Of a stretch of DNA of 64,000 nt, positions 11,443-21,063 are shown piece by piece. Origin of the DNA: Sorex araneus (lineage: Eukaryota; Chordata; Mammalia; Eulipotyphla; Soricidae); NCBI RefSeq assembly GCF_027595985.1, contig NC_073302.1:167256951-167320950 (forward strand), in the 5' to 3' direction. The notes below the pieces were generated by a model, which saw only the letters and a list, made by a program, of their open reading frames with translations, was not told the origin of the DNA and ran no database searches. The position numbers were made by a program, and so were the translations under genes. Positions within the stretch are counted from its first letter, which is position 1. Each line of letters opens with the position of its first letter.

Positions 11443-11734
11443 GATCTCGAGGCCTGTGTTATCAAAGGCTGCGCGGTCCAACGATAGTTAGTGGGCAAAT
11501 GCAGTGGTGAGGGGCCTGGCCCGGGCAGACGGGCAGAGGCTCTCCTGGCCTGGTGCTCCAGGGTGCACTCGGGGAGGCTCCCTGACAGTGCCTGGGAGTG
11601 AGGCGTGCCAGCCGGTGGCCCTGGAGGGGAGGAACTGCAGCACAGCGGGGCGCTCGGGGCTCAGGTGCCCTCGGGTGTGGAACTTCTTGTACTGATAATT
11701 ATATGACATACATTTATTGCATTTGTTATTGTCA

Positions 11735-11850
11735 AAGGTCTCCTGAACCCTCCCAGGAATGACCCCTGAGCACAGATCCAGGAATAGCCCCTAAGACCAC
11801 CCGCCCTCCAAAAAAGTGTTACTAAAAAGTAAGTACAATTCAGCATCCCA
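11735..11850 (+). mobile_element. SINE 3' part, duplicated downstream
   Basis: SINE tail section with cctgagcacagatccagg and aatagcccctaag. Similarity to 12265-12380 continues past the SINE into ttactaaaaagtaagtacaa, so the flank is duplicated too. Confidence 0.65.
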
Positions 11851-12108
11851 AACACTCAAATATGTTGTAAGATTTTATGATAAATGTTAATGCCAAATTT
11901 GGTTTTGATTCTCCTTTGTTAAGGAATAGTATGATGTGTTTTATATCAACTCCATTTAATATTTTATTTATAACCTAAAATAAAATAATCTATAATTATG
12001 TTATTTACCCATAGACATCTCTACTAACATTCTGGTACATTACCCCTCTGTGTACGACTGTGAATATACTACTTCCAATATATGGAATACTTCTTTATGT
12101 AGTTCTTA

Positions 12109-12192
12109 GAGTATATAAGAGTTGAAGTAAATCACTGAGAATTGGGGCTGGAGTATATAAGAGTTGAAGTAAATCACTGAGAATTGGGGCTG
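12109..12192. repeat. Perfect 2 x 42-bp tandem duplication
   Basis: The unit beginning gagtatataagagttgaagt occurs twice without a mismatch (12109-12150, 12151-12192). The unit ends ggggctg, the first bases of the SINE that follows, so the duplication straddles the SINE's 5' junction. Confidence 0.95.
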
Positions 12193-12355
12193 GAGAGATA
12201 TTATAGTGGGCTCAGTGGGCTGACCCAGGTTCCATCCTAGCACTGCATATGGTTTCCCGAGCCCTTCCAAGAATCCCTGAGCACAGATCCAGGAATAGCC
12301 CCTAAGTACGTCCAGGTATACATTGCCCTCAACCCCCCAAAAAAAAAATTACTAA
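12186..12355 (+). mobile_element. Short SOR-type SINE
   Basis: Full-length but diverged forward copy ending in an A-rich tail; its 3' part and flank resemble 11755-11850. Confidence 0.8.
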
Positions 12356-12555
12356 AAATTAAGTATAATTCAACATGTTAAAGAGAAAGCCTTTGTCAAA
12401 TCATTTTCAAATTTAGATGTACTCATCCTGTTAGTAGACTAGATACTGTAAAGAAGAAACCAAAGGATAAGCTAGAGTGAGTCCCTGAAATAAAAAATGA
12501 GCAGCATAACCCTAGATAACTAAATTAACCTCTTTCTTTGTTGTCATTATATATT

Positions 12556-12712
12556 GTTTTTTGTTTGCTTGTTTTGGGCCCACATCCAGTGGTATTCAGG
12601 ACTTACTCCTGGCTCTGTGCTTAGGGAACATATGGGATGCCGAGGATCTAACTTGGGTGGGTTGGCTGTGTGCAAGCACTCTGTCCACTGTACTATCTCT
12701 CCACCGCCCCCC
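12556..12712 (-). mobile_element. Short SOR-type SINE
   Basis: Reverse copy from gtttgcttgttttgggccc to ctatctctccaccgc, next to a C-rich run (12708-12719). Confidence 0.85.
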
Positions 12713-12756
12713 CCCCCCCAGCTGAACCTCTTCAGTGTTAAGGCGTCTTTCTTGGC

Positions 12757-12852
12757 TGGGGCCAGAGAGACAGTACAGGAAGTAAGACGCTTGCCTTTTA
12801 CGCACCATTGCTTTGGCCCAAATACACACCCTCCCCCCCCCCACTCCACCCT
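12757..12852 (+). mobile_element. SINE 5' fragment
   Basis: Forward head ggggccagagagacagtaca with promoter region, lost after ~75 bp into a C-rich run. It faces away from the SINE at 12556, so the two form a loose inverted pair. Confidence 0.6.
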
Positions 12853-12854
12853 CA

Positions 12855-13238
12855 GAAAAGAAGCATTTCTTTCCTGGTACTGAGAAGATAACTATCAAAG
12901 ATTTTTATATCTTATCTATTCACCTGTGATAGTATCATGGTATATAACCTCACAGGGTAAATGTTTTAATTAAGTTTTTAGTTGTATATTGTTTTTATTA
13001 CCCAGTGTACCATGTGCAATTTCTAGACCAAGCCTGTTTGCAAACTGTGACAGGTCATCATTTTCTGTATATCTCCAGTGGCAGAATTGGTATTGCTTAT
13101 CTCAGCAAAAACAGTTTAGTGGAAAAAGTAATAGCAGTGGTTAACTTCCTAATGTTTATACTTTTTGAAGTGCTTGAGTTTTTAAAAATATGATGATGTT
13201 TAAAACTTTAGTAGATGCTACATAAAACTTCATTGACC
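12855..13238. other. No gene seen
   Basis: AT-rich intergenic DNA; nothing recognised. Confidence 0.5.
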
Positions 13239-13239
13239 A

Positions 13240-13515
13240 ATTGAAGCTAGACACATCTTTAAGGATGAAATGCCACTGACCAAGAAAGTTGTAGCAGAGA
13301 TAAACAAAATGGGACTACATTAAACTAAGAAGCTTCAGCACCTCAAAGGAAATGATGACAAGAATACAAAGATAGCCCACAGACTGGGAGAAATTATTTG
13401 CCCACGACTCATCCAACAAAAGTTTAATATCCAGGATATGTAAAGTACTAGTAGAACTCTAGAAGAAATAACATCCAACTGTATAACATCAATGTTGAGT
13501 TTTTAATAAACCATG
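13240..13515 (+). mobile_element. Old L1 ORF2 fragment
   Basis: Matches the L1 ORF2 3' region present at 22110-22320 and 33210-33420 (atgggactacattaaactaa; ggagaaattatttgcccac), but with internal deletions and many substitutions. An old, short relic. Confidence 0.8.
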
Positions 13516-14060
13516 ATTTAAACAATAAATAGGATAGAGTGCTTTCCATGAATTTATACCCTCATTAATAATATATTTAAAGTATATTTTCATAAAAACA
13601 TTCTATTTGCTACTCAGTGTATATACAGAATTTGCTATGGGGTCCTGTGTGCGTATTTATTCATAAGGATAGGTAGAAAGGGGATGCTCTATGCCTGTGT
13701 ACACTCAACATTTCTGTTATCAGCTCATTTCCCAGAAGACAGCTTTCAGAAAGAATATGCATTTCCATATCTCCTTCTCCCCTTCCCTTCCCTTTGTTGC
13801 TGCCATTGTGATAACCAGAGGTTATACACCCTTGATGACGGTGTACACACTTTGTTGTGGCACACACCAGATATTACACGCTTTAGTTTTGGTGCTTGTA
13901 TATGTTTGTTAGGAGTCATACTCAGTCCTGACTGCAGTGTGTGTACATATTAGTTTTGTTACTTGCACACACTTGGCCATGCACCAGAGATCACATGCTC
14001 TGATACAGAGCTGGAGGTTCCAAATAATACTGCCACTCAGACCATGCTCAGGGTATGTGG
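13516..14060. other. No gene seen
   Basis: Intergenic. The section 13870-14040 contains two diverged phrases of the gttactcacacttggccatgc kind that hint at degraded SINE sequence, but no boundary can be set. Confidence 0.35.
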
Positions 14061-14065
14061 GCAGT

Positions 14066-14530
14066 GCTGCCATTTTTCGCACAGAAAATCAGGGTGGAAA
14101 GGGAAAATCCCTCCCTGAATGGCACATAGTCGTAGTACAGCTCACAGTCCAGATGCATGTCTGTAAGAAGCCGCTCTAGTTGCCAAAATGGATTAGGAGA
14201 CCTTTGGATCATAGTCTGTCCGAGCAGAGGGTCTGTTTCTCGAGCAACAGCTCCAGATCTTATCTGGGCCGAGGGCGTGCCGGTACCGCCCCCTTCCCAT
14301 GATCACCTATGAGCCACAACATTGCAAAGTTCCTACCTCTGGGTAGAAGTCTTAGGGGGTGACTCTCACCACATGGATGATGCTGCCGCCGCCATTTTCT
14401 GCGCAGAAAAACAGGGTGGAGAGGGAAAATCCCTCCCCGGGCAGCACATAGTCGTAATACAGCTCACAGTCCAGATGCATGTCTGTAAGAAGCCTCTCTG
14501 GGTGCCAGAATGGGTTAGAAGACCTCCAAG
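14066..14530 (-). repeat. Two tandem ~322-bp monomers, candidate retroelement promoter
   Basis: The sequence from 14069 recurs from 14391 with an exact 322-bp offset; the second copy stops near 14530. Shared blocks include gggaaaatccctccc, cagctcacagtccagatgca and tgtctgtaagaagcc. On the minus strand the 14384-14403 copy reads gcgcagaaaatggcggcggc, which contains the YY1 consensus AAAATGGCGGC. The same unit, without tandem partner, makes the 5' end of the element at 27562. Tandem GC-rich monomers with a YY1 site are the layout of L1 5' promoters in some mammals, so this is a candidate L1-type promoter fragment (inference). Confidence 0.6.
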
Positions 14531-14606
14531 AGTAATTCTTGAGTGCAAAGCCAGGAGTAACCCCCAAGCACTGCTGGATGTGGGCCCCCAAACCAAACAC
14601 AAAAAA
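14531..14606 (+). mobile_element. SINE 3' fragment
   Basis: Forward SINE tail (gagccaggagtaacccc-like, then gggcccccaaacc) joined directly to the monomer repeat. Confidence 0.6.
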
Positions 14607-14611
14607 TTATG

Positions 14612-14706
14612 CCACCCAGAATGATAGTCTAGGGGTAGGATGCTTACCTTACTCGCAGCAGAGTTGGGTTCAATCCCTGACACCACATTTGGTCTCCCAA
14701 GCCCTG
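14612..14706 (+). mobile_element. SINE 5' fragment
   Basis: Forward tRNA-like head with B-box GGTTCAATCCC, ending at tctcccaagccctg. Confidence 0.65.
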
Positions 14707-15084
14707 CTATAGAATTTACAGCTCATAAAATAGTTACAATAAAGGTTTATGTGCTATAGTTATGTGTTACCATTTATCATTAGGAGTACGGTAGTGTTAG
14801 GGAATATTCTTCAGAAGCTCAGAAAGTACTTTCCCAGAGAACTGTGATTCCACTAGGAGAAGATTAAACTCCGAAAGTGTTTGAATAAACAGTATAGAAA
14901 AGCAAAGTGGGACCAAAACCTTTTAACTAAGAATACTGAACTGATGGCCCTAATTTAGACACTTGCAAGAATGGAAGGGAGGCCAATAATTCTGTTAGAA
15001 CAGCAGAAACAATCCTATTTGGGAAAATCAGGATGTATTACAATTTAAGGAGTTTGAACTTTCTTCCTAAAGCCATAAAAAACC
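14707..15084. other. No gene seen
   Basis: AT-rich intergenic DNA; nothing recognised. Confidence 0.45.
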
Positions 15085-15242
15085 CCAAAGGGTGGAGAGG
15101 GCAGGAGGGAAACTGAGGATATTGGTGGTGGGAAATTTGCACTGGTGAAGGAACAGGGTATTGGAACATTGTATGACTAAAATTCAATCATGAACAACTT
15201 TGTAACTGTATATCTCATTGTTATTCATTAAAAAAAAAATTA
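15085..15242 (+). mobile_element. L1-like 3' terminal module
   Basis: Purine-rich tract followed by ggtggtgggaaatttgcactgg..., cattgtatgactaaaa and an A-run, the same 3' module that ends the L1 copies at 23.4, 34.5 and 56.6 kb. Confidence 0.75.
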
Positions 15243-15249
15243 ACAACCC

Positions 15250-15425
15250 TGTAGGGTGGGTGGAAGCGCAGCTTAGGACACTTAGCTTGCACACTGCCAA
15301 CCCATGTTTGATCCCCAGAACCCTTTATGGTTTCCCAAGCCCGCCAGGATTGATTGATCCCCAAGGGTAGATCCAGGAGTAAGCCCTGAGTATCTGTAAG
15401 TGTGGCCCCCAAACAAAAACGAAAA
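15250..15425 (+). mobile_element. Short SOR-type SINE
   Basis: Full-length, well diverged forward copy with GTTTGATCCCC B-box region and AAACAAAAACG tail. Confidence 0.8.
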
Positions 15426-15565
15426 TAACCTTGAAGGGTTTTTAAGATTCCTGTAAGGCGTAATTCAGACTAATGAGTGGAAAATGTATTGAAAGAGATA
15501 TGTAGTATTTTTAAGAGGCTGTTTCAGTAATATGAGAGAGGTGGTGAGAATTGTGTAATATTAGA

Positions 15566-15747
15566 GGGTACAGGAGAGATAGTATAGTAGGATAAGGTGC
15601 TAGCCTTGCACAAGGCCAACCTGGGTTCCATCCACAGCACCCCATATGGTCCCCTGAGCACCACAAGGAGTGATCCCTGAGCACAGAGCTAGGAATAACC
15701 CCTGAGCACCACCAGGTGTGGCCCAACACTCTTCCTCCCCCCCCAAG
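15566..15747 (+). mobile_element. Short SOR-type SINE
   Basis: Full-length forward copy (caggagagatagtatagt to accaggtgtggccc) with a C-rich end. Confidence 0.85.
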
Positions 15748-16665
15748 AGAATTGTATAGTGTTAGAGAAGCTACAGAGAAATGAATGTATTATGTAAATC
15801 AGTAAGACTGGTGAATAATTAAATATGCGTACAAAGGGAAACATTGATCAGATACATTGTGGAGGGAAGGAAAGTCAAGGATGACTGGATTTCTGGCTTA
15901 GATAATTTGATGGATTTGAAGTTATTCATTGAAATGAGAAACAAGGGGAAAGGGGTGTGTGGCACAGGGAATGATAAAGTTTTATATTTTGTTTTATATT
16001 TGTTCATTGAAGTTTTAGAAAAACTTTTTTTAACATTTTAGGCAAAAATCACACAACTTTTGCAGGCACAATGCACAGGGTTTTTTTCACCTCCTAAATC
16101 ATTTGAAAATAATTTGACAGTGACACTCCACTCACACTGAATACTTTATTGTGAATATCATACAAATAAGAACTTTTTCCCACAAAGACATAATACAATA
16201 ATATTTTACATTATGTCTTCTTCCATTAAATATTTGAATTTTGATGAACTTTTGTCAGTTAACTCAGTATTTTCCTTTGAGAGCAAATAGATACAGATCA
16301 GAATCATCTGTTACCAACCACCTTAAGTTTCCTTCAGTGGGAAACCACAAGGCAACTTTTCCTGGTCTGTGGTGATCTTGACCTCTGAGGAACTGCAGAA
16401 CACTTGTTTGGAAGAATATATTGCTGGGCCTTTTCTAACCAGACTTCTAGCAGAGAATTGTGCCTAGTGTCCCAAGTATTATGTATAAAAAATTTACTTC
16501 TTTCAGTATACCTAGAGTGCTACCATGTATTATTCTTGAGGAAGTTGAGAAAGTAGTCACCATGTTCTGTGAGTCAGTTGAAATAGGCTACTGGATTACC
16601 CCCAATGCTGCTGATTTCATCTCATTATATCTTGTGATAGACATAGAAATTTGACTTTTCTCTTT
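15748..16665. other. No gene seen
   Basis: AT-rich intergenic DNA. Small open frames (for example 16460-16654) have no recognisable relative. Confidence 0.45.
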
Positions 16666-16667
16666 CT

Positions 16668-16835
16668 GTTTTTTGTTTTGGGTCACCCTCAGCGGTGTGC
16701 AGGAATCATTCCTGGCTCTGCACTAAGGAATCACTCCTGGTGCACTCAGGGGACCATATAGGATGCTATGGATCTAACTCTGGTCGGCCGTGTGCAAGGC
16801 AAGGCTCTACACACTGTACAATCTCTCTGACCCCA
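16668..16835 (-). mobile_element. Short SOR-type SINE
   Basis: Reverse full-length copy ending caatctctctgacccc. Confidence 0.85.
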
Positions 16836-17255
16836 TTCCATTACTAATTAAACAGCTAATTAAAGATGTGTCTGTCAGGATTTTCAAAATCCTGAAATTA
16901 GGTTCTTTGTCTTTCTTGGTAATGAATAAATACTTTGCAGGAATGTTAAGACTTGTGCTAGTTTGTAAGACTTTTGAGTATCCCATTTCTTGATAGCCTT
17001 ATAATAAGTATCCCATTTCTCACCAAAATTTTATTTATTATTTTGCTTTAGTCCTTAGAGTACTTCAAGTAACTGATTATCATGGCCTTCAATTCATTAC
17101 TATCATTAAATTAGTTTGATGTTTAAATTGCTTCCAGTTTGACTGCATGGTGACTTACATGTTCTTTTATCATGTTTCTATCACTTTGTGCTTACTCTAC
17201 AGGAAATCTTTTATTTTTGCTGCCCTAATCCTAGATTAAAAATTGTTTATTTTAT
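16836..17255. other. No gene seen
   Basis: AT-rich; the phrase agtatcccatttcttg/ctc recurs at 16978 and 17007. Confidence 0.45.
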
Positions 17256-17256
17256 T

Positions 17257-17419
17257 TTGGTTTTTGGGCCATGCTCAGCTGTGTTAAGGACTTAATCCTG
17301 GCTCTGTGTTCAGGCTCACTCCTGGCGGGGCCTTGGGGGACAAATGTGTTGGGGATTGAACCCAGTTTGGCTGCATGGAAAGCAAGCAGCCTATCCACTG
17401 TACTATCGCCCAGCCCCTG
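17257..17419 (-). mobile_element. Short SOR-type SINE
   Basis: First of three reverse copies lying head-to-tail between 17.26 and 17.90 kb. Confidence 0.85.
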
Positions 17420-17445
17420 AAATCAACTATGTCAGTCTTGAGTCT

Positions 17446-17601
17446 TTTTTTCTTTTCTTTTTGGCTTGGGGGCCACATTCAGCAGTGCTCAGGTTTACTG
17501 CTTGTTCAGTGCTCAGGATCACTCTTGTTGGTGCTGGGATTGAACCCTGATCAGCTTTGTGCAAGTGAAGTGACTTACGCTCTGTACTCTCTCCAGCCCC
17601 A
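17446..17601 (-). mobile_element. Short SOR-type SINE
   Basis: Second of the three; lacks ~20 bp before the B-box. Confidence 0.85.
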
Positions 17602-17725
17602 CCTCGAGTCTTTTTCATGGAGAATTGCACATGGAAGAGAAAATCTAGGTACTATGTATCCCCATCGCTCTTGGAATGTGATCCTTCAAGTTCCTGTTAG
17701 TGGCAGGTCCTATAATATATATGCT

Positions 17726-17898
17726 TTTTTTTTTCTTTTTGGGTCACACCCGGCTATGCACAGGGGTCACTCCTGGCTCATGTACTCAGGAATCACCCCT
17801 GGCGGTGCTCAGGGGACCATATGGGATGCTGGGATTAGAACCCGGGTTGGCCGTGTGCAAGGCAAACGCCCTACCCGCTGTGCTATCACTCCAGCCCC
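17726..17898 (-). mobile_element. Short SOR-type SINE, well preserved
   Basis: Third of the three and one of the best-preserved. On the reverse strand it has the head ggggctggagtgatagcac, A-box and B-box type tRNA promoter (GGTTCTAATCCC), the body phrase caggggtgattcctgagt and the tail gtgtgacccaaaaag followed by A-rich sequence. RNA polymerase III promoter plus A-tail mark an L1-mobilised SINE. Confidence 0.93.
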
Positions 17899-17927
17899 TT
17901 ATATACAAATATATTAACATATATAAA

Positions 17928-18880
17928 TGCTGGGTAACATTGGTTTGTCCTTGTTCCTCACGCAGGGTGCTTAGGCTTATTGAGTTATTGAGCACCATCG
18001 AAGTACTCCCAAGGCAGACCCATTCTATCAGACAGCCCTATATTGCTTTTCTCTTTCCTTTACATCCTTTGTATGGTTTAGCAATGTCCTTTTTGTATAG
18101 ACATAGGAAGATAGTTGATGCAAGGCTTTTTGTGACATAAGAATTGATTATGAATAATAGTTACTCCTGGGTATCCAATATATTTACTTGACTTAAGCCT
18201 CAGTTATCCTTACTTCCTAAGACCCCCAAAGGAGGTTCCTGGCAAGGATGGTTGGGCCCAGGGCGAGCCATAAGCTACTCTGGCATCAAATAGGAACAGG
18301 CTGAGCACCATAAGTAATATAATAAGTTAAGAGCATGGTCAAGGAACAAACTCTATCATGACCAAAAGAAGTAAGTGAATAAGGACCCTGCTGGGGTTAG
18401 GAAAGACTAACCTGGCCTGAGGACTATAGTCTGGAATACATAGCGAGATGTCCCCAGGAAGAGCCAACCTTTAAGCTTAATATATCTCTTACTGTGTACA
18501 TATTATTAGAAACATTAGTAAGAACTAAATTTAACATATGACTGTTTAAATAGATTACTAGCAAAGGAAAGGAGAAAGTAATATGCCCTTAGATGGAATC
18601 TGGCCCTTGAGCAGATCTCCTAGTAATGTAGAGTGCTAAACCCCTTCAGTTAATCTCCTAGAAGAACTTCCCCTGAGGGAAGGGCTTTACATCTGTTTAT
18701 TTTTATGGTAATGTTCAACCACACCTATGTGTACTCCTACCCTTCACTTGATTGATTTCTATATAACTAATGCTGTGAGCCTTGCATAAATAGTCACTGA
18801 TAGTTAGTTAGTTGGTAACTAACCTGTGGCCCCTGTTCCTTCATATCTTCATTTGTATTTTTTTTTGTCCCTATCAGCCA
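17928..18880 (+). mobile_element. LTR related to the ERV at 37898 (solo or orphan)
   Basis: Matches the 5' LTR at 37898-38873 over most of its length in the same order: atgtcctttttgtatagaca, cttacttcctaagaccccc, ggaccctgctggggttagga, taacctggcctgaggac, gaagggcttta. No gag follows. The start TGCTGGGTAACATT is reasonable; the 3' end is uncertain by ~50 bp. It is more decayed than the copy at 37.9 kb. Confidence 0.7.
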
Positions 18881-20104
18881 GCCTGGGGAAGCTACTGAAT
18901 ATTTCCACATTTGAACTTACATACAAGCATTTGCGTTCTATTTGTCTATCCATCAGCCCAAACATGAGTGCATACTGATATCATCAGTCTTAATCTTGCA
19001 CCTCAGGGTTTGTTTCAATTTTCTCCTTTCCCATAGTATAACCCCCCTTTGACTATAAGAAACTGGGCCTTTTTGATTAACTTATTTCATCAATACTACT
19101 ACATTTCTCAGTATTTCCTATTCATCGTCACCTATTCTCTATAGATGCATGCATCCCCACTGTACTCTGTCATCACAGTAGACTGCCTTTTAACATGGCC
19201 TGTGCCATTTGGGTTGGCCTCTCCATGCTGTCCTTTCTGTGTATTGGGTTCTTCCCCTATGATTGGGTTGTTAACATTACTCCATTTTTCCTTTTCCTAT
19301 TCTCTCCTCTTCACCCACAAACATGGAAAACACATAGTTATTTTGATTTAATTGTGAAGAAATTGAGTGTGAATGAGATGAATTGTGAGTGAATAGAAAA
19401 GAGAAAAGCTAAAAGATAATGTTCATTCTTCAACAGAGAATGGGAGGAGAAAATGGGTTCGGTACAGGTTGGTTTGAGATTATTCTGGCTGCAAGAAGAG
19501 TGAATTTTTATGCAATACCTGTAAGTTTCTCTGTGCAGATGATGTTGCTGAGGAATAACTTAATTGGAGATTTGAAGAAACGGAAAACAATTCAAAATCA
19601 CGGTAAAGATTATGAAAGTAAAATGAACAAACTGTAGAAAGATTTCCAAGCCTTATGTAAGACTTGTACTAGATATTGGCAATGAGATACCAACTCAAAC
19701 AGTTGCAGCATTTTTGTTACTGGCCCCAATTCTAGGGTTGGAGGAGGAGATTTTTATCTGGGCAGTTAGCGAGAAATTGAAATAGTTAAGTAAAAGGTGT
19801 GGCACAGTAAGCTGAAGATAATAACCAGGAGGGGTTGAAAGAAAGGAATGAATATAGCACATATAAATGAATAGTTCTTTAACAATCAAGCAAGTAAACG
19901 GAGAGAGGAGGGGTCTGGCAGAAGCTCAGTGCCAGCTCATCACTTATCCTAAGGTCTCACAAACATTAAGTAAGGTTTTGTCCCAAACAATCATAAACCA
20001 GTTCTGTTAATTGAAAATAGGGTCAGGAAGCAGAATATTGGATGTAATTCTATAAACATGGAATTAAAAGTCAGGTTGATCAATCATTCCTTAGAAATAC
20101 ATAA
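18881..20104. other. No gene seen
   Basis: AT-rich intergenic DNA; nothing recognised on either strand. Confidence 0.45.
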
Positions 20105-20106
20105 AG

Positions 20107-20292
20107 CAGGGACTGGAATATTACAATAGGTAGGGCATTTGCCTTGTATGTGGCTTATCTGAGTTTGATCCTTGGCATCCTGGATGGTCCATTGAGCACC
20201 GTCAGGAGTAATTCCTGATTTTAGAGCCAGGAGTAACCCCTGAGTACCGCTGGGTGTGGCTCCTGAAATAAAAACAAAATCAAACAAAAAAG
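20107..20292 (+). mobile_element. Short SOR-type SINE
   Basis: Full-length forward copy with an AAACAAAATCAAAC tail. Confidence 0.85.
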
Positions 20293-20589
20293 AAATACAG
20301 AAATCATGCAGCTTTGGTGGTGTTGGTATTAGAAAGCCTTTTTATATGGTCACTTTATGAATGAATCAGTTCTATTGTTCATTTTGTACTACTTTTCAGG
20401 ACACTGGTACTAAGAAGAAAGATTAAAATTTAATAATATCTTTCTTGAGTTTTCTGCTTATTCTCTTACACCCAGATATTGAGGTTCTAATCAAGATTAC
20501 ATATAACAGAGTGGTGATATTTTCCGAAAGAAAAAAAATAAAGGTATTGTTAATAATTAGAATGACACATTGCTGTGATAAGACTCACT

Positions 20590-20975
20590 CTGTTACTCCA
20601 GATTCAACGGAACCCAGAATGGGTAACCTCCGCCCATGTCCCCCCCCATTTCCGGCAACTGGACAGTCTCGCCCACAAGCCACCTCTGACTGGTGCCAAA
20701 TAATCTCATCAACGACCACAGTCTAGAGATTCATTGTATTTCTCTCTCAGAAGAGAATATAAAACTACTCACCATAATCATGCCGCCAGACCCCACACCA
20801 GGCTGCGTCACTGGGTACCCTGGAGGGGGGTGGGTCAGGCCCCTCTCCGCCCTAAGGGACCGAGCCCTTAGGTTTACAGCAACTGTAAACCTCCAGAACT
20901 CAACTGCAACCCTGCTCACGGCCACTCTCCCCAAACCTGGGCCAAGCCTCCCCCATGAGTGAACCTACTCCTGGA
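20590..20975 (+). repeat. Copy of the 44.4/47.3/52.4-kb repeat family
   Basis: Shares aatctcatcaacgaccac with 47235-47615 (inverted) and 44380-44600, then ccagaccccacaccaggctg and ctccagaactcaa with 47.3 kb. The end of one unit is followed by the start of another, as in a tandem array. GC-rich, with CpG sites. Not named by me. Confidence 0.55.
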
Positions 20976-21063
20976 CCTCGAGGCTGAAAATCTCATACCT
21001 TGCACCACTCATACTCCAAGAGTAGCATACCTCATTTGTTAGGATTTAAAGTAGAAGGCATCC

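Noticed and set aside
14066..14530. CRISPR-like or satellite array
   Set aside because: Only two 322-bp units, the second partial, in a mammalian genome; a retroelement promoter fits better.
16460..16654. Small frame with protein-like composition
   Set aside because: 64 codons only, AT-rich, no recognisable relative and no second exon.
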